DNA from: a bacterium
GTDB taxonomy: Bacteria > Babelota > Babeliae > Babelales > RVW-14
Reading direction: 5' to 3'
Length of the DNA stretch: 42,679 bases
Assembly: GCA_023249935.1 (NCBI GenBank)
Contig: JAHFBQ010000002.1
Coordinates: 1-42,679, forward strand
Within the stretch, counting starts at the first letter, position 1. Each line of letters begins with the position of its first letter. The notes beneath the pieces are model-generated. The model saw only the letters and a list, made by a program, of their open reading frames with translations. It did no database searches and had not been told where the DNA came from. Shown piece after piece: positions 23,510-32,475 of this stretch. The translations under genes were made by a program, and so were the position numbers.

Positions 23510-26017
23510 TTACCAGGCGTAATTCATAGTCAGATGAAACTCATGTGCGGATTCACCGGGCTGACGATCGAGCTTAAAGCCCCAATCAATTTTTGCGGGG
23601 AATGGTGATGTTAAATTGAGTCCAAGTCCAACGGTATGGCGTAGATTAAAATTGTTGCGGATTACAACATCATCAAACGTAATTTGTTGGCTTGCTGATT
23701 GAGTTGCGTTGAAATCATTGATGGATTTATTTGGTGTATCCCATGCAGCACCAAGGTCATAGAAGAAGTGTCCACGCATACCAAGTTGACGTGCCAGCGG
23801 GAAGCTTATCTCGTTGTTACACTGTACTGCGCTTCGGCCGCCTAGTGGCTCATTAGTTGAGCGCCACGCAGGCCCAATACCGCTCCAGATGTGACCGCGT
23901 ACCGTGTTGGGTCCCCCCATATGGAAAAGTTCTTTGTACGGGATACTCTTGTTTGCAGATAATTCTCGGATGTTGCAAACCTTAAGATGGTTGCCAAGCA
24001 CTAAGTCATCTTCATTCAAGATAGCATTGTACATGCTTGCCGCAGCTTCAAGTCTGAAGTAACCAAATGTTTGGTTAATAGGGCTTGGTGCTAATTTGCT
24101 GCCAACTGAAATTTTGTAGCCCTTGTTAGGATAGACCTGGTGGTTACGCATGTCCTTAACTAAGTCTAAACCAATCCAAAGTTGCGATCCTTGCTGGAAG
24201 GTGCGATCTACAATTAATTGATACAATGGATCTATACGCTGTAGTGCAATATTAGAGTTTACGGGGACTTTGGGATTGTTATTGTGAATTGTTTCAGCTC
24301 CGAGATCAAGTACAAGGGCAAGGCGTTTATCAAGTTCTGGGAGCCCAAAGCCAAAGCGGACGTTTGTGCCCATGGTGTGCATCGATGGGAGAACAGAGAG
24401 TGTGCGGAAGCGGTCATACTCATCCCAGCGGCGATAGAGGTAGAAGCCGCATGAGACATCTTTGTCAAAAACATGAGGATCAATGAGTCGAATTTCAAAG
24501 CGACGTAATCCTGGACGATTCCTATCAAATCCAGTTTTGATCGCAGCACCAGCATCGATGCCATGACCGAGTAAGTTACCTTTCTCTAAGAGGATAGAGC
24601 CTTGTAACTCCTGCTTCTGATCATTCTCGCCACTTGCACCATACGTCAATTGCGCATTAAAATTGCCGGTCTTTGCTTCTTTCACATTGAGTTCAAGATC
24701 TGCCAGATCATCAGCAACGCGATGAATAATCCAATTAACGCCCTTTGGTTCATAGAAACTCAAGAATTCAACAGCGCGCTTTGAGGTTTCAAGCTTATTA
24801 CTTGTGATGAGGTCTCCCTCTAAAATATCCAAGCGGCGGCGAATAAGGCTATCGCGCGTGTTTACATTGCCGCTGATGGTGATGCGGTTGGCATACAGTT
24901 TTTTGCCAGGATTAACCATGAAGGCAAGGTCAACTTCTTTTGAGTCATCATCTTGGCGAAGATTATCTGATATCTCGGCGTAAATGTAGCCTTTTTCTTT
25001 CCATAGCGCTGTCATGCGATCTATCGACTCAATAACTTCGTGACGAATGAAAGGATGCCCCTCTCTGATAGAGATTGCCGCTTCTGCCTCTTCGACTGAG
25101 ACGATGTCATCATGGGGAGGGATTACACGGCGTACGATGTATTGCTCACTTTCATCAATATGAAAAGTAACGGTAATATCTCTGCGGTTGTCAGAAAACT
25201 CAGTATCGGTTTTATAGACTTTGGTGTTGAAGAAGCCATGTTCAAAATAATAGCTCTCAATGATGCTTTTATCATATTCAACTCTGCGTTCATCAAAGGT
25301 TCCTGATCCGTCTCCAAAGCCCAGTATCCAACGCTCTTTGGTATGAAGATGTTTACGGAGTTTGCGAGCAGGAATTTTTTTATTTCCTTTAAATTCGACG
25401 CGCAAAACACTAGCTTTTTCGCCCTCATCAACGGTGAAAAATGCAGTTACCTTGGCGGGATTATCTTTGCTTTGTTGTAGATCAAATGACACCTGAGCGC
25501 GGTGAAATCCCTCATTGACATACATTGCTTGGACTGCTTGCGCAATATTTCGAGCACTTTCTTCATCAATGTAAGAAAGCTTAGCTAGTTCTAAAGATTC
25601 AGTAATTTTTTTTGTGCTAATGTCTGAGTTGCCCTTAAACTCAATGCCACTGAGCAATTTTTTCTCTTCGACAGTAATGGTGAGGTGGACGAGTGTGCCG
25701 TCTTCGCGGGCTTTTATTTCTATCTGTTTAAAAGCGCCAAGGCTATACAAATTATTGATAGCAATACCGCTTTTTTTTGTATCAAGAGGTTGTCCAACTT
25801 GGAATGGGATCTTGCTGCGTAGCACATCAGAACCAATATATTTATTACCCTCGATGTTTATCGATTTAATGATGAGATTCTTGCCAAGGGTTGTTGGATC
25901 ATTCTTTCTCAAAAAATTATCGAGATCAGAAGGAGCTTTTGCCGATGCTGAAAACATCAAGGCTGGTTGTATAAAAAAACAAAACAAGGCCGCAATTTTT
26001 TGGAGGGCTCTAGACAT
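23510..26017 (-). CDS. bamA: Outer membrane protein assembly factor BamA
   Basis: Core of the machine that folds beta-barrel proteins into the outer membrane. The 835 residues comprise a signal (1-24), about five POTRA units (for example IIKSINIEGNKYIGSDVLRSKI, SGIEFKGNSDISTKK and NRITISGNVNTRDSLIRRRL) and a C-terminal barrel. The lid-loop motif reads GGPNTVRGH and the chain ends in Trp, a suitable beta-signal residue. Length and POTRA count match BamA. It is transcribed alone; a terminator upstream separates it from the hydrolase gene. No ompH/skp or lpxD neighbours are present, unlike the Proteobacterial order. Confidence 0.92.
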   Translation of the reverse strand: MSRALQKIAALFCFFIQPALMFSASAKAPSDLDNFLRKNDPTTLGKNLIIKSINIEGNKYIGSDVLRSKIPFQVGQPLDTKKSGIAINNLYSLGAFKQIEIKAREDGTLVHLTITVEEKKLLSGIEFKGNSDISTKKITESLELAKLSYIDEESARNIAQAVQAMYVNEGFHRAQVSFDLQQSKDNPAKVTAFFTVDEGEKASVLRVEFKGNKKIPARKLRKHLHTKERWILGFGDGSGTFDERRVEYDKSIIESYYFEHGFFNTKVYKTDTEFSDNRRDITVTFHIDESEQYIVRRVIPPHDDIVSVEEAEAAISIREGHPFIRHEVIESIDRMTALWKEKGYIYAEISDNLRQDDDSKEVDLAFMVNPGKKLYANRITISGNVNTRDSLIRRRLDILEGDLITSNKLETSKRAVEFLSFYEPKGVNWIIHRVADDLADLELNVKEAKTGNFNAQLTYGASGENDQKQELQGSILLEKGNLLGHGIDAGAAIKTGFDRNRPGLRRFEIRLIDPHVFDKDVSCGFYLYRRWDEYDRFRTLSVLPSMHTMGTNVRFGFGLPELDKRLALVLDLGAETIHNNNPKVPVNSNIALQRIDPLYQLIVDRTFQQGSQLWIGLDLVKDMRNHQVYPNKGYKISVGSKLAPSPINQTFGYFRLEAAASMYNAILNEDDLVLGNHLKVCNIRELSANKSIPYKELFHMGGPNTVRGHIWSGIGPAWRSTNEPLGGRSAVQCNNEISFPLARQLGMRGHFFYDLGAAWDTPNKSINDFNATQSASQQITFDDVVIRNNFNLRHTVGLGLNLTSPFPAKIDWGFKLDRQPGESAHEFHLTMNYAW

Positions 26018-26106
26018 CCCATTTCTCCTGAATGCTCTATGTATTTACAGGACTGGTATGCATAAACGAAAGAATAATGTGCAAGTTTTTATGATACAAG
26101 CAGCCG

Positions 26107-26138
26107 AAAAAAAAGCTACACCTTTTTTAAGGTAGCTT
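26107..26138 (-). terminator. Rho-independent terminator of the hydrolase gene
   Basis: On the minus strand GAAGCTACCTT and AAGGTGTAGCTT form an imperfect stem with a short A loop, followed by eight T, right after the stop codon. Confidence 0.75.
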
Positions 26139-27659
26139 CTAGAGCTTGTTATTGGCAGCTTGATTTGGTTTGAAGAGGTGTTGGTAGATGACTGAGAATT
26201 CTTTTTGAGGAGAAACATTCTCTGGCAACCAGCGAAGTGTCTGCGCTTTAATATCATCAAGTATTGTTTTATGTATGCGAAAATTTGCAAGGACAGTTTC
26301 GCTTTGATGCTTGGTTAAGAAGAATTCTACAAACTTGTCCTTAAAGGTAACATTGATATCAACATCAAGTTGAGCGGGGTTTTTATCAAGCAGTGCTAGT
26401 ATTGGTGGTATTATAGCAACCGTAGGTAATGGAAAAATAAAAGATTCGTTGTCATTATGTTGTTGTTTTTCTGAGCCTAAAAACCAAAGAGATCTGTGGT
26501 CGGGATCTTTACTTGCTGGGCGTGTGCCGAGTAAAGAATCGACCATGGATGCTTTTTCGTTTGGCAGTTTTTTTACAATGTTTAATTGGCCATTGTCTTG
26601 AGATGTTGTGACTGGGCGTTCGTACATAATATTTACCTGAAGAATGCGAGGAATATCTTTTTGATAAGCAAATTTGTTTGCTTTAAGCAATAATTGAGCA
26701 TTAGCTCGTTGTTTACTTGTGGGATCTTTAGTTGAAACCCAATCCATTTGTTGAACCATATCTGCCGCTGAGTACATGTTGTAGATGGTTTTAAATATTG
26801 GTGAAACTAAAAAATTTTCTGTTTCAGGTTGAATTGGTGTGCCAAGTAGAATGAGTTCTTCGATTGAAAGATCTTTTTCGGTGGGAACGTAATCAAAACG
26901 TTTCTGATTTTTAGCATTAAGAGCAGACTCTTTGGTTGGCAATGTTTTCATGATTGCGAGCATTTTTTTAATGGAATCATCCATATCTTTGTCAAGAGAA
27001 TATTTGTGTCCATCGCTAAATGTTTTGGTGTGTAGAATTGGCGTAATGGCTCCCAAATTAAGGCACAAGTTGCCTCCATGTGAATGAGCAAGAAGGCGAA
27101 TCTTGGTTTCTATGTTTTGTGCGCGTAATGAGGAAATTTCTTCTTGCAGCGCATTAAAGAGACGAATGGCCTCGAATCGGCGACGCTGTTGACTCATAAG
27201 ACCGCTCCAGCCGAATGTGTAGTAATACTGTTCAGTATCTCCAGGCATTGTTACTCTTAAAAATTCGTCGAAAGCCTTGGTGATTGGGTAGGCGGCATAG
27301 CGAGGTTTATCATTAGTTGGTAAGGTGAATGTGGGTGTGATTTTGTGTAAGCCCCGTTCAAGAATAGCTTGGCTTTGGAAGAAAAACTTATCATCGCGCA
27401 TATCTCTGTTAAGGTCGCGATATGTTGTTCCTTGTACTTCATCCTTGAGAACATTATTCAAGCTAATGAGGCCAATGAGTGATCCAAAGCTGCCGTGAAC
27501 AAAAATATTTAACCAGACAGTTTTTCTAGGGGGTATTGCGGGTTTAGTAGAGGGGGTGTCTTCCCGTGAGGAGAAATGAGAATGAAAAATAGGTTGGAGA
27601 ATGAAAATGGTAGCTATGCCGCAGATCAATGATATTAAAATGATGAGTATTTTTTTCAT
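26139..27659 (-). CDS. Membrane-anchored alpha/beta hydrolase (lipase/esterase-like)
   Basis: A 506-residue protein with an N-terminal hydrophobic segment (4-23) that acts as signal or anchor. Two features suggest an alpha/beta hydrolase: FVHGSFGS (53-60), a typical oxyanion-hole HG, and LLAHSHGGN (189-197), a nucleophile elbow with S193 in which the first Gly of G-x-S-x-G is His. Such HSHGG elbows are common in lipases. The Asp and His of the triad cannot be assigned with confidence; candidates follow in the central region. The C-terminal 150 residues are unfamiliar. The start is set at 27659, with GAGGA nine bases upstream. It is a single transcription unit. Substrate unknown; possibly a lipid or host ester. 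Confidence 0.6.
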   Translation of the reverse strand: MKKILIILISLICGIATIFILQPIFHSHFSSREDTPSTKPAIPPRKTVWLNIFVHGSFGSLIGLISLNNVLKDEVQGTTYRDLNRDMRDDKFFFQSQAILERGLHKITPTFTLPTNDKPRYAAYPITKAFDEFLRVTMPGDTEQYYYTFGWSGLMSQQRRRFEAIRLFNALQEEISSLRAQNIETKIRLLAHSHGGNLCLNLGAITPILHTKTFSDGHKYSLDKDMDDSIKKMLAIMKTLPTKESALNAKNQKRFDYVPTEKDLSIEELILLGTPIQPETENFLVSPIFKTIYNMYSAADMVQQMDWVSTKDPTSKQRANAQLLLKANKFAYQKDIPRILQVNIMYERPVTTSQDNGQLNIVKKLPNEKASMVDSLLGTRPASKDPDHRSLWFLGSEKQQHNDNESFIFPLPTVAIIPPILALLDKNPAQLDVDINVTFKDKFVEFFLTKHQSETVLANFRIHKTILDDIKAQTLRWLPENVSPQKEFSVIYQHLFKPNQAANNKL

Positions 27660-27879
27660 ATGATCGGATCCTCGGATGTCTCCATTGTACAAGTTCCCCT
27701 CAATTATTTATTGTCACATCCCATAAGGAAAATCAAGAAAACATCGATTCTTGCAGCTTGCTTTTTTACAAACAGCAATTGATTGCCTTTTTGTTTAAGC
27801 GGGTTGTACACTTACATGTAAGTAGAAAGAAGACTGCTTTTCTTAATTGGGTGGGGATTTCTTACGCAAAGGCGCAATA

Positions 27880-30366
27880 ATGAAGTTAAAATTGTTGCTT
27901 TGCTACGTTTTGGTGGCTAGTGCAGTGTGTTTTGCAGTTACTCCCGATGTTGCTGATGAAGAAGAGGATGATGAAACTGTCGATATAGTTTCTGATCCAC
28001 TTGCAGCAATGGGGCGTGCGCCACGTGCTGTAGCAAAGAAGGTCTCTCAAAATATGGTAACCATGGGTGGTAGTGTTGGTGCCGATCCGTATGCGACAGC
28101 AAAAAAAAGTACACATCAAGAGGTTCCTGCTGGAGACCCGTATGCTAAAACTATGGTAAAAGTGGATCTTCCGGTGAGTGATCCGTACGCATCACTTGGG
28201 GCTTCTCCAGTGTCTCAAGCGGTTCCTAAAAAAGTGAAAAAATCAGAAAAATCGAAAACAGCAACATCTCTTTCAGTGGCTGCGCAAGGTAAAATTGTTG
28301 CAAAGCTTGCTACAACGCCAAAAGAAAAAGTGACTTTGGCTTCAGCATTATTTAAATCAACGGGTAGTAATGATCCAGAGGCGCAAGCTGCAGTACTTGA
28401 AATTGAACGCCAGGTAAAAAATCAGGAAAATCAGCTTCATCTCGTTGCTAAGCAAAATTTGGTGGATGTGACACAGGCAATTAGTGAACAGGCTGCGCAA
28501 CTTAGAGAAGAGGCGGATAATGCAGCTCAGGCATTGAGAGCTAAGACGGAAAATCAAGTACAGGAACTGATTGATACTGCGGGCAAGCAAATTGATAATC
28601 TCAACAAAAAAATTTCGCAAAAAGCTGTAGAACTTAAGCAAGAGGCTGCTCAGAAGGCACTACTGGTTCTTGATGACATAGAGGCTCGCGCTGCTAAAAA
28701 ACGGCTAGAAGAGCGAAAGCGTACCTTGGCTGCTACCTTTGGTATAACCGAAGAAGATTTTGCAGTAAAAACAAAGAAAGAAAAAGTTGTTGCGACTAAA
28801 AAGAGCTCGAAAAAAGATGAAAAATCAACACAGGAGCCGTTGAAAATGGCAGCAGTTTCAGTCGGGCCAGCGCCATCTGATGCAAAAGCTAGCCCAGCAT
28901 TGACAGAAGGGGCTGTTGTCCCGAATGTGCTACGCGTATCTGCTGAGTGGAAAAATGATTTGTCTCGTAGATTTTACCAAGACATGGCTACGATGAAAGA
29001 TATTATTGTTGAGGCGGAATCTCCGCTAGAAGCGCAAGATTTTTTGAAAAAGTTTGAAGAACAAAATAAGTGGTTTGATGCTAATTTACGTTCCACTCGG
29101 GCGGTAACTGATGCACAGTATGCGCAACTTGTTGAAAAACAGGCTCAAATGGGCAGGATTATGCAAGCTCAGCGTGTGGCTGATGATTATCTACAAAAAT
29201 TTACCAAAAACATGGTTATGGATCATCTGCAGCTTAAAAAAATTAGACTTAATGTGCTCTATGAACTAAATACTAGAACACAGCAGCGATCATCGCATCT
29301 TGATCGAGCTGTACGAGAAAGTGCTTTGCCTGATGATGAGGTTAAAAGCCTTGTCAAGCGCACGCTAAGTGAAACCTCTCAGCAGTTTCGTGAAATTGCG
29401 GCACAATTTCCCGATGTTGAGATTGGGGGTATGGCGCGCAAGCCGCAACTTTCACTTACTGCAGTGCCATTAGCGGCACAACAGCTTGAAGTAGAACTAA
29501 ATAAAACTAAGGAGCTTGCTGCAGCAATTCAGAAAGAGTTGGAAGATGCAAAGCAAGAGCTTGTGGCAGCGAGGGAAATTGCGGTGCAGACTCAGGCGGC
29601 GCTTGATAGAGAGCGAGATGAAAAGGATCAGGTTATCAAAGATGCTGCGCGTATAAAAACAACGGCTATCCAGGTTCTAGACAAGCAAGCTCAAGATAAT
29701 CTTAATACAGACCTGGTGCTTGCTGGGGTGCGCCAAGATCAGTCTGCTTTGAAAGATGAATTGAAATTAGTTGGTGAAAAAAGTATGCAACTTGTTCAAC
29801 AAAAACGACAATTAACGGCCTCTGTTGAGATAGCGCGCAAGGAAGCAATGCAGGCAGATTTATTGCGCAATGACTATATAACTGAGTCACAAAAAACAAT
29901 GCGTGTAATGAAGCGGCAGACAAAAGAGCAGATGAAATCTATGGCTGAATCTGGAGCGCGTCGTGAACTTGCATTGATAGCAGACTTGCGCCAAGCAAAT
30001 GAAAAAATTGGGGCGTTAAATGTAAAGCATGCAAAGCTTATGCAGGACCTTGAGTTGCAGTATAAAAAAACAGTAGAGCTTAAAAACTCGCTTAAAATGG
30101 CTCAGGAAACTGCTAATAGAGCTGAGTCTCGAGCTGACTTGGCAAATCGGTCTCTTGCTGAGAGTGATGAGCATGTAAAGCGGCAACTTTTATTGCGCAA
30201 GCAAACACTAGAGCGCGTGAAAAAATCTGCGGCAGTTGCTCAGCAAACAATAGACTCAATCGGTGCATTCCTGCAAATTGAGCGTAAAAGTGGTAACAAG
30301 AAATTGATAACAAGTACTCAAGATCTTGGGTTGCGTATGAATTTGTTGCATAATAAACTTTTTTAA
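27880..30366 (+). CDS. Large secreted coiled-coil protein with DPYA repeats
   Basis: I do not recognise the family. The 828-residue protein has a signal peptide (1-19), an acidic patch (DEEEDDETVD) and three copies of DPYA at residues 69, 86 and 101 in a low-complexity segment. Most of the remaining chain is heptad-rich and full of Ala, Gln, Lys and Glu, in two blocks (about 175-300 and 530-790), reading as long coiled coils separated by a Pro/Lys-rich stretch. A periplasmic spacer, a surface fibre or an effector are all possible. AAAGG precedes the ATG at 27880. Single gene; a weak hairpin with T run follows. Confidence 0.65.
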   Translation: MKLKLLLCYVLVASAVCFAVTPDVADEEEDDETVDIVSDPLAAMGRAPRAVAKKVSQNMVTMGGSVGADPYATAKKSTHQEVPAGDPYAKTMVKVDLPVSDPYASLGASPVSQAVPKKVKKSEKSKTATSLSVAAQGKIVAKLATTPKEKVTLASALFKSTGSNDPEAQAAVLEIERQVKNQENQLHLVAKQNLVDVTQAISEQAAQLREEADNAAQALRAKTENQVQELIDTAGKQIDNLNKKISQKAVELKQEAAQKALLVLDDIEARAAKKRLEERKRTLAATFGITEEDFAVKTKKEKVVATKKSSKKDEKSTQEPLKMAAVSVGPAPSDAKASPALTEGAVVPNVLRVSAEWKNDLSRRFYQDMATMKDIIVEAESPLEAQDFLKKFEEQNKWFDANLRSTRAVTDAQYAQLVEKQAQMGRIMQAQRVADDYLQKFTKNMVMDHLQLKKIRLNVLYELNTRTQQRSSHLDRAVRESALPDDEVKSLVKRTLSETSQQFREIAAQFPDVEIGGMARKPQLSLTAVPLAAQQLEVELNKTKELAAAIQKELEDAKQELVAAREIAVQTQAALDRERDEKDQVIKDAARIKTTAIQVLDKQAQDNLNTDLVLAGVRQDQSALKDELKLVGEKSMQLVQQKRQLTASVEIARKEAMQADLLRNDYITESQKTMRVMKRQTKEQMKSMAESGARRELALIADLRQANEKIGALNVKHAKLMQDLELQYKKTVELKNSLKMAQETANRAESRADLANRSLAESDEHVKRQLLLRKQTLERVKKSAAVAQQTIDSIGAFLQIERKSGNKKLITSTQDLGLRMNLLHNKLF

Positions 30367-30368
30367 AG

Positions 30369-30389
30369 CAATATTAAGTATTGTTTTTT
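30369..30389 (+). terminator. Weak terminator
   Basis: CAATA-TTAAG-TATTG followed by six T. The stem is only five AT-rich pairs. Confidence 0.4.
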
Positions 30390-30481
30390 GGCAAAGCCCA
30401 GTGAGTCAATGTATAGGTCTGTTAAAAAGCGCTAAATGCAGGCTCAAGATGTCTGTTGGTGGATAAAAAAGGAGCATGCCG

Positions 30482-30664
30482 ATGAAGTGCCCAAAGTGCT
30501 CGGGGTTGATGGTGTTACAGTCTTTTTTTGATCACTTCATCAATTTTGAAGGTTGGAAGTGTCTCAATTGTGGGAAGATTATCGAAAAGCGTGAGAGCAC
30601 TATTAAAGACGACGCGTTTAGTATTTTTTATCAGCGACAAAAAATTAAAAAGCAAAACGACTAA
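30482..30664 (+). CDS. Small zinc-ribbon protein
   Basis: A 60-residue protein with two C-x2-C knuckles (C3/C6 and C27/C30), a compact zinc-ribbon that probably binds one Zn2+. The linker is aromatic (SFFDHFINFEGW) and the tail basic (RQKIKKQND). It may bind nucleic acid or a protein; no specific function can be named. ATG at 30482 is preferred over 30476 because AAGGAG is seven bases away. It ends 8 bp before tsaB and likely shares its transcript. Confidence 0.7.
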   Translation: MKCPKCSGLMVLQSFFDHFINFEGWKCLNCGKIIEKRESTIKDDAFSIFYQRQKIKKQND

Positions 30665-30672
30665 GTAAATAC

Positions 30673-31365
30673 ATGCGATTTATAGCACTTCAGGGTACAT
30701 ACAGTTCGCTTGAGTTGGGGATTTTTTCTGAGTATGATGCTATTGCAGTAGCTCGCTATGATGAGCTGCGCGCGAGCTCAAATCTGATTCCGTTTCTGGA
30801 AGCGTTACTTAAAAATAATAATGTAGAAATCAAAGATATTTCGTTTGTTGCTGTAGACAAGGGGCCAGGCGCGTTTACTTCATTGCGGGCTACCGTTTCA
30901 AGCGTTAATGGAATTGCCTTTGCTAAAAACATTTCTCTTATCGGTGTAAATAGCCTTGAGGCATTACAGGTTCAAGCAAGTTTAGAGATTAAAACTGGTA
31001 TGTTACAGCCTCGATTCATTGTGGCATTGCTTAATGCCTATAATAATGATGCTTACTTTCGTATATTTGACCAGGAGTCGAATATATTTGTTGATGAAGG
31101 CTGCTTGAAAATTGACGTGATTGTTGACCAGCTCAAAAAACTTGCAGCATCAGTTCTTTGTGTTGGAAATGGCGTTGAGTTATACGCGCAGGTGCTAGAA
31201 GATCTTGGTGATTATTTGATTCTTTTACCTAAAAATCCTGCAGTTCCATCGGTCCATGCCATCGCTAGTATAGCACGTGCTCAGTGGCAAAATGGGGCTG
31301 GAAATCTGGTTCAAGTAATTGAGCCGTATTACTTAAAAACACAACTTTTTGCTATTAAGAAATAA
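30673..31365 (+). CDS. tsaB: tRNA threonylcarbamoyladenosine biosynthesis protein TsaB
   Basis: TsaB partners TsaD and TsaE in making t6A at position 37 of ANN-decoding tRNAs. The 230 residues follow the ASKHA-fold pattern, with the hallmark DKGPGAFTSLR at 62-72 and NGIAFAKNISLIGVNSLEAL just after. Length is typical. No clear ribosome site is present, suggesting coupling to the small zinc-ribbon gene 8 bp upstream. The 3' end overlaps rsmE on the other strand by 11 bp. Confidence 0.92.
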   Translation: MRFIALQGTYSSLELGIFSEYDAIAVARYDELRASSNLIPFLEALLKNNNVEIKDISFVAVDKGPGAFTSLRATVSSVNGIAFAKNISLIGVNSLEALQVQASLEIKTGMLQPRFIVALLNAYNNDAYFRIFDQESNIFVDEGCLKIDVIVDQLKKLAASVLCVGNGVELYAQVLEDLGDYLILLPKNPAVPSVHAIASIARAQWQNGAGNLVQVIEPYYLKTQLFAIKK

Positions 31366-32092
31366 GAGTTCTCAAGAGGCCTATGCCGACAAGCGGCGCA
31401 TCTTGCGAGCGTAATATGGTAGGCGTTAGTCGGCTTTTTATAAAGTTTGATTGCTCAACAATGATGAGTTCTTGATCGGTTAGTCCGCCCTCGGGGCCGA
31501 ATAAGACTGAGATGTGTTGGGCAAGTTTTATTTTGGGTAAGAGCATTTCGCACAACGATCCAGAGCTATCAAAAACAATGTTTTTATCACTCATTTTTGT
31601 CAGTACCGATTGTAGAGTTATTGGTGTCGCAATCACTGGTACAATAAACTGTTTTGCCTGTTCACATGCTGCAATCATAATGCTGGTGAAGCGAGTTATC
31701 TCTTTAGCAGAAAAATCAAGCGGATGCGCTTTGTCTGTTTTAACGGGGACAATTGTAGCAACACCGAGTTGTGCTGCGTTGTAGATGATTTCTTCAAAGA
31801 CCGTTTTTTTAGGGATGCCTTGGAGTAGTGTGACTGTAGGCTGTAGTGGCTTGCTAGTACTTACTTCAACAATACGTCCGTGCACAATGTTTTTTGATAA
31901 AAATGTGCCATGGTCAAGCGTTAAGGTGACTTGTGTGGATCCATTGAACAGGATAAATTCTGCTCCCTCTCGAAGGCGTAGAATTTTTGTGATTCTTAGC
32001 CATAAATCAACATCTTGTATCTGCCATGGTAGGTCAACGTGTGTTGGGAGCTGGGCCTTTGTGTAGATGGCGAATAGATGTTTATTTAGCAT
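31355..32092 (-). CDS. rsmE: 16S rRNA (uracil1498-N3)-methyltransferase
   Basis: SPOUT-class methyltransferase that modifies U1498 in the decoding centre of the small ribosomal subunit. The 245 residues have an N-terminal PUA-like domain and the SPOUT domain with AACEQAKQ (141-148) and FGPEGGLTDQEL (198-209). The last knot element, usually ILRxETA, reads ILRSQDA (227-233). The start overlaps the upstream small gene by 7 bp and lacks an evident ribosome site, so translation is probably coupled. It is the last gene of a three-gene minus-strand run beginning with the dehydrogenase. Confidence 0.93.
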   Translation of the reverse strand: MLNKHLFAIYTKAQLPTHVDLPWQIQDVDLWLRITKILRLREGAEFILFNGSTQVTLTLDHGTFLSKNIVHGRIVEVSTSKPLQPTVTLLQGIPKKTVFEEIIYNAAQLGVATIVPVKTDKAHPLDFSAKEITRFTSIMIAACEQAKQFIVPVIATPITLQSVLTKMSDKNIVFDSSGSLCEMLLPKIKLAQHISVLFGPEGGLTDQELIIVEQSNFIKSRLTPTILRSQDAPLVGIGLLRTLIS

Positions 32093-32463
32093 GAGCTTGT
32101 GCGGCTTTTACTAGTATAATTTTTAAGTAGTGCCGCGAGGAGCATGGTGACAATGCAGGCTGAGCCAAGCAAGTATTCGTTGCTATGTTGTTCTAAGTGC
32201 GCAATCAATCCACCTTTGTAGCCACGTGTTTTACTTCTTAGGATAATGAAGAGCATTTCAATTTTCTCTTTGAGGGGAATGGGTGTTTCTTCGATGATGG
32301 GGTCATCAAACGATCGTAGCGTTGTAACATCGATATTTAAGGGGTCGTCATCTTCCCCGAGTAGATTTTCTATAGTGACTTCTTCAACGGGATGAGAGGG
32401 CTTTGCTGTAACGATGCTGATGCTTGTGATAATGAAAAGAAAAAATTTACTACGCAAATTCAT
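32086..32463 (-). CDS. Small exported or membrane protein of unknown function
   Basis: A 125-residue protein, not recognised. A signal-like segment (MNLRSKFFLFIITSISIVTA) is followed by an acidic stretch and a C-terminal membrane helix (about 96-113) with a basic tail, giving a bitopic protein with a periplasmic middle. The leader closely resembles that of the upstream dehydrogenase gene (KFFLL... against KFFLF...), also in DNA. It starts 12 bp after that gene and overlaps rsmE, so the three form one operon. Confidence 0.6.
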   Translation of the reverse strand: MNLRSKFFLFIITSISIVTAKPSHPVEEVTIENLLGEDDDPLNIDVTTLRSFDDPIIEETPIPLKEKIEMLFIILRSKTRGYKGGLIAHLEQHSNEYLLGSACIVTMLLAALLKNYTSKSRTSSC

Positions 32464-32475
32464 TTGGTTCCTTTT

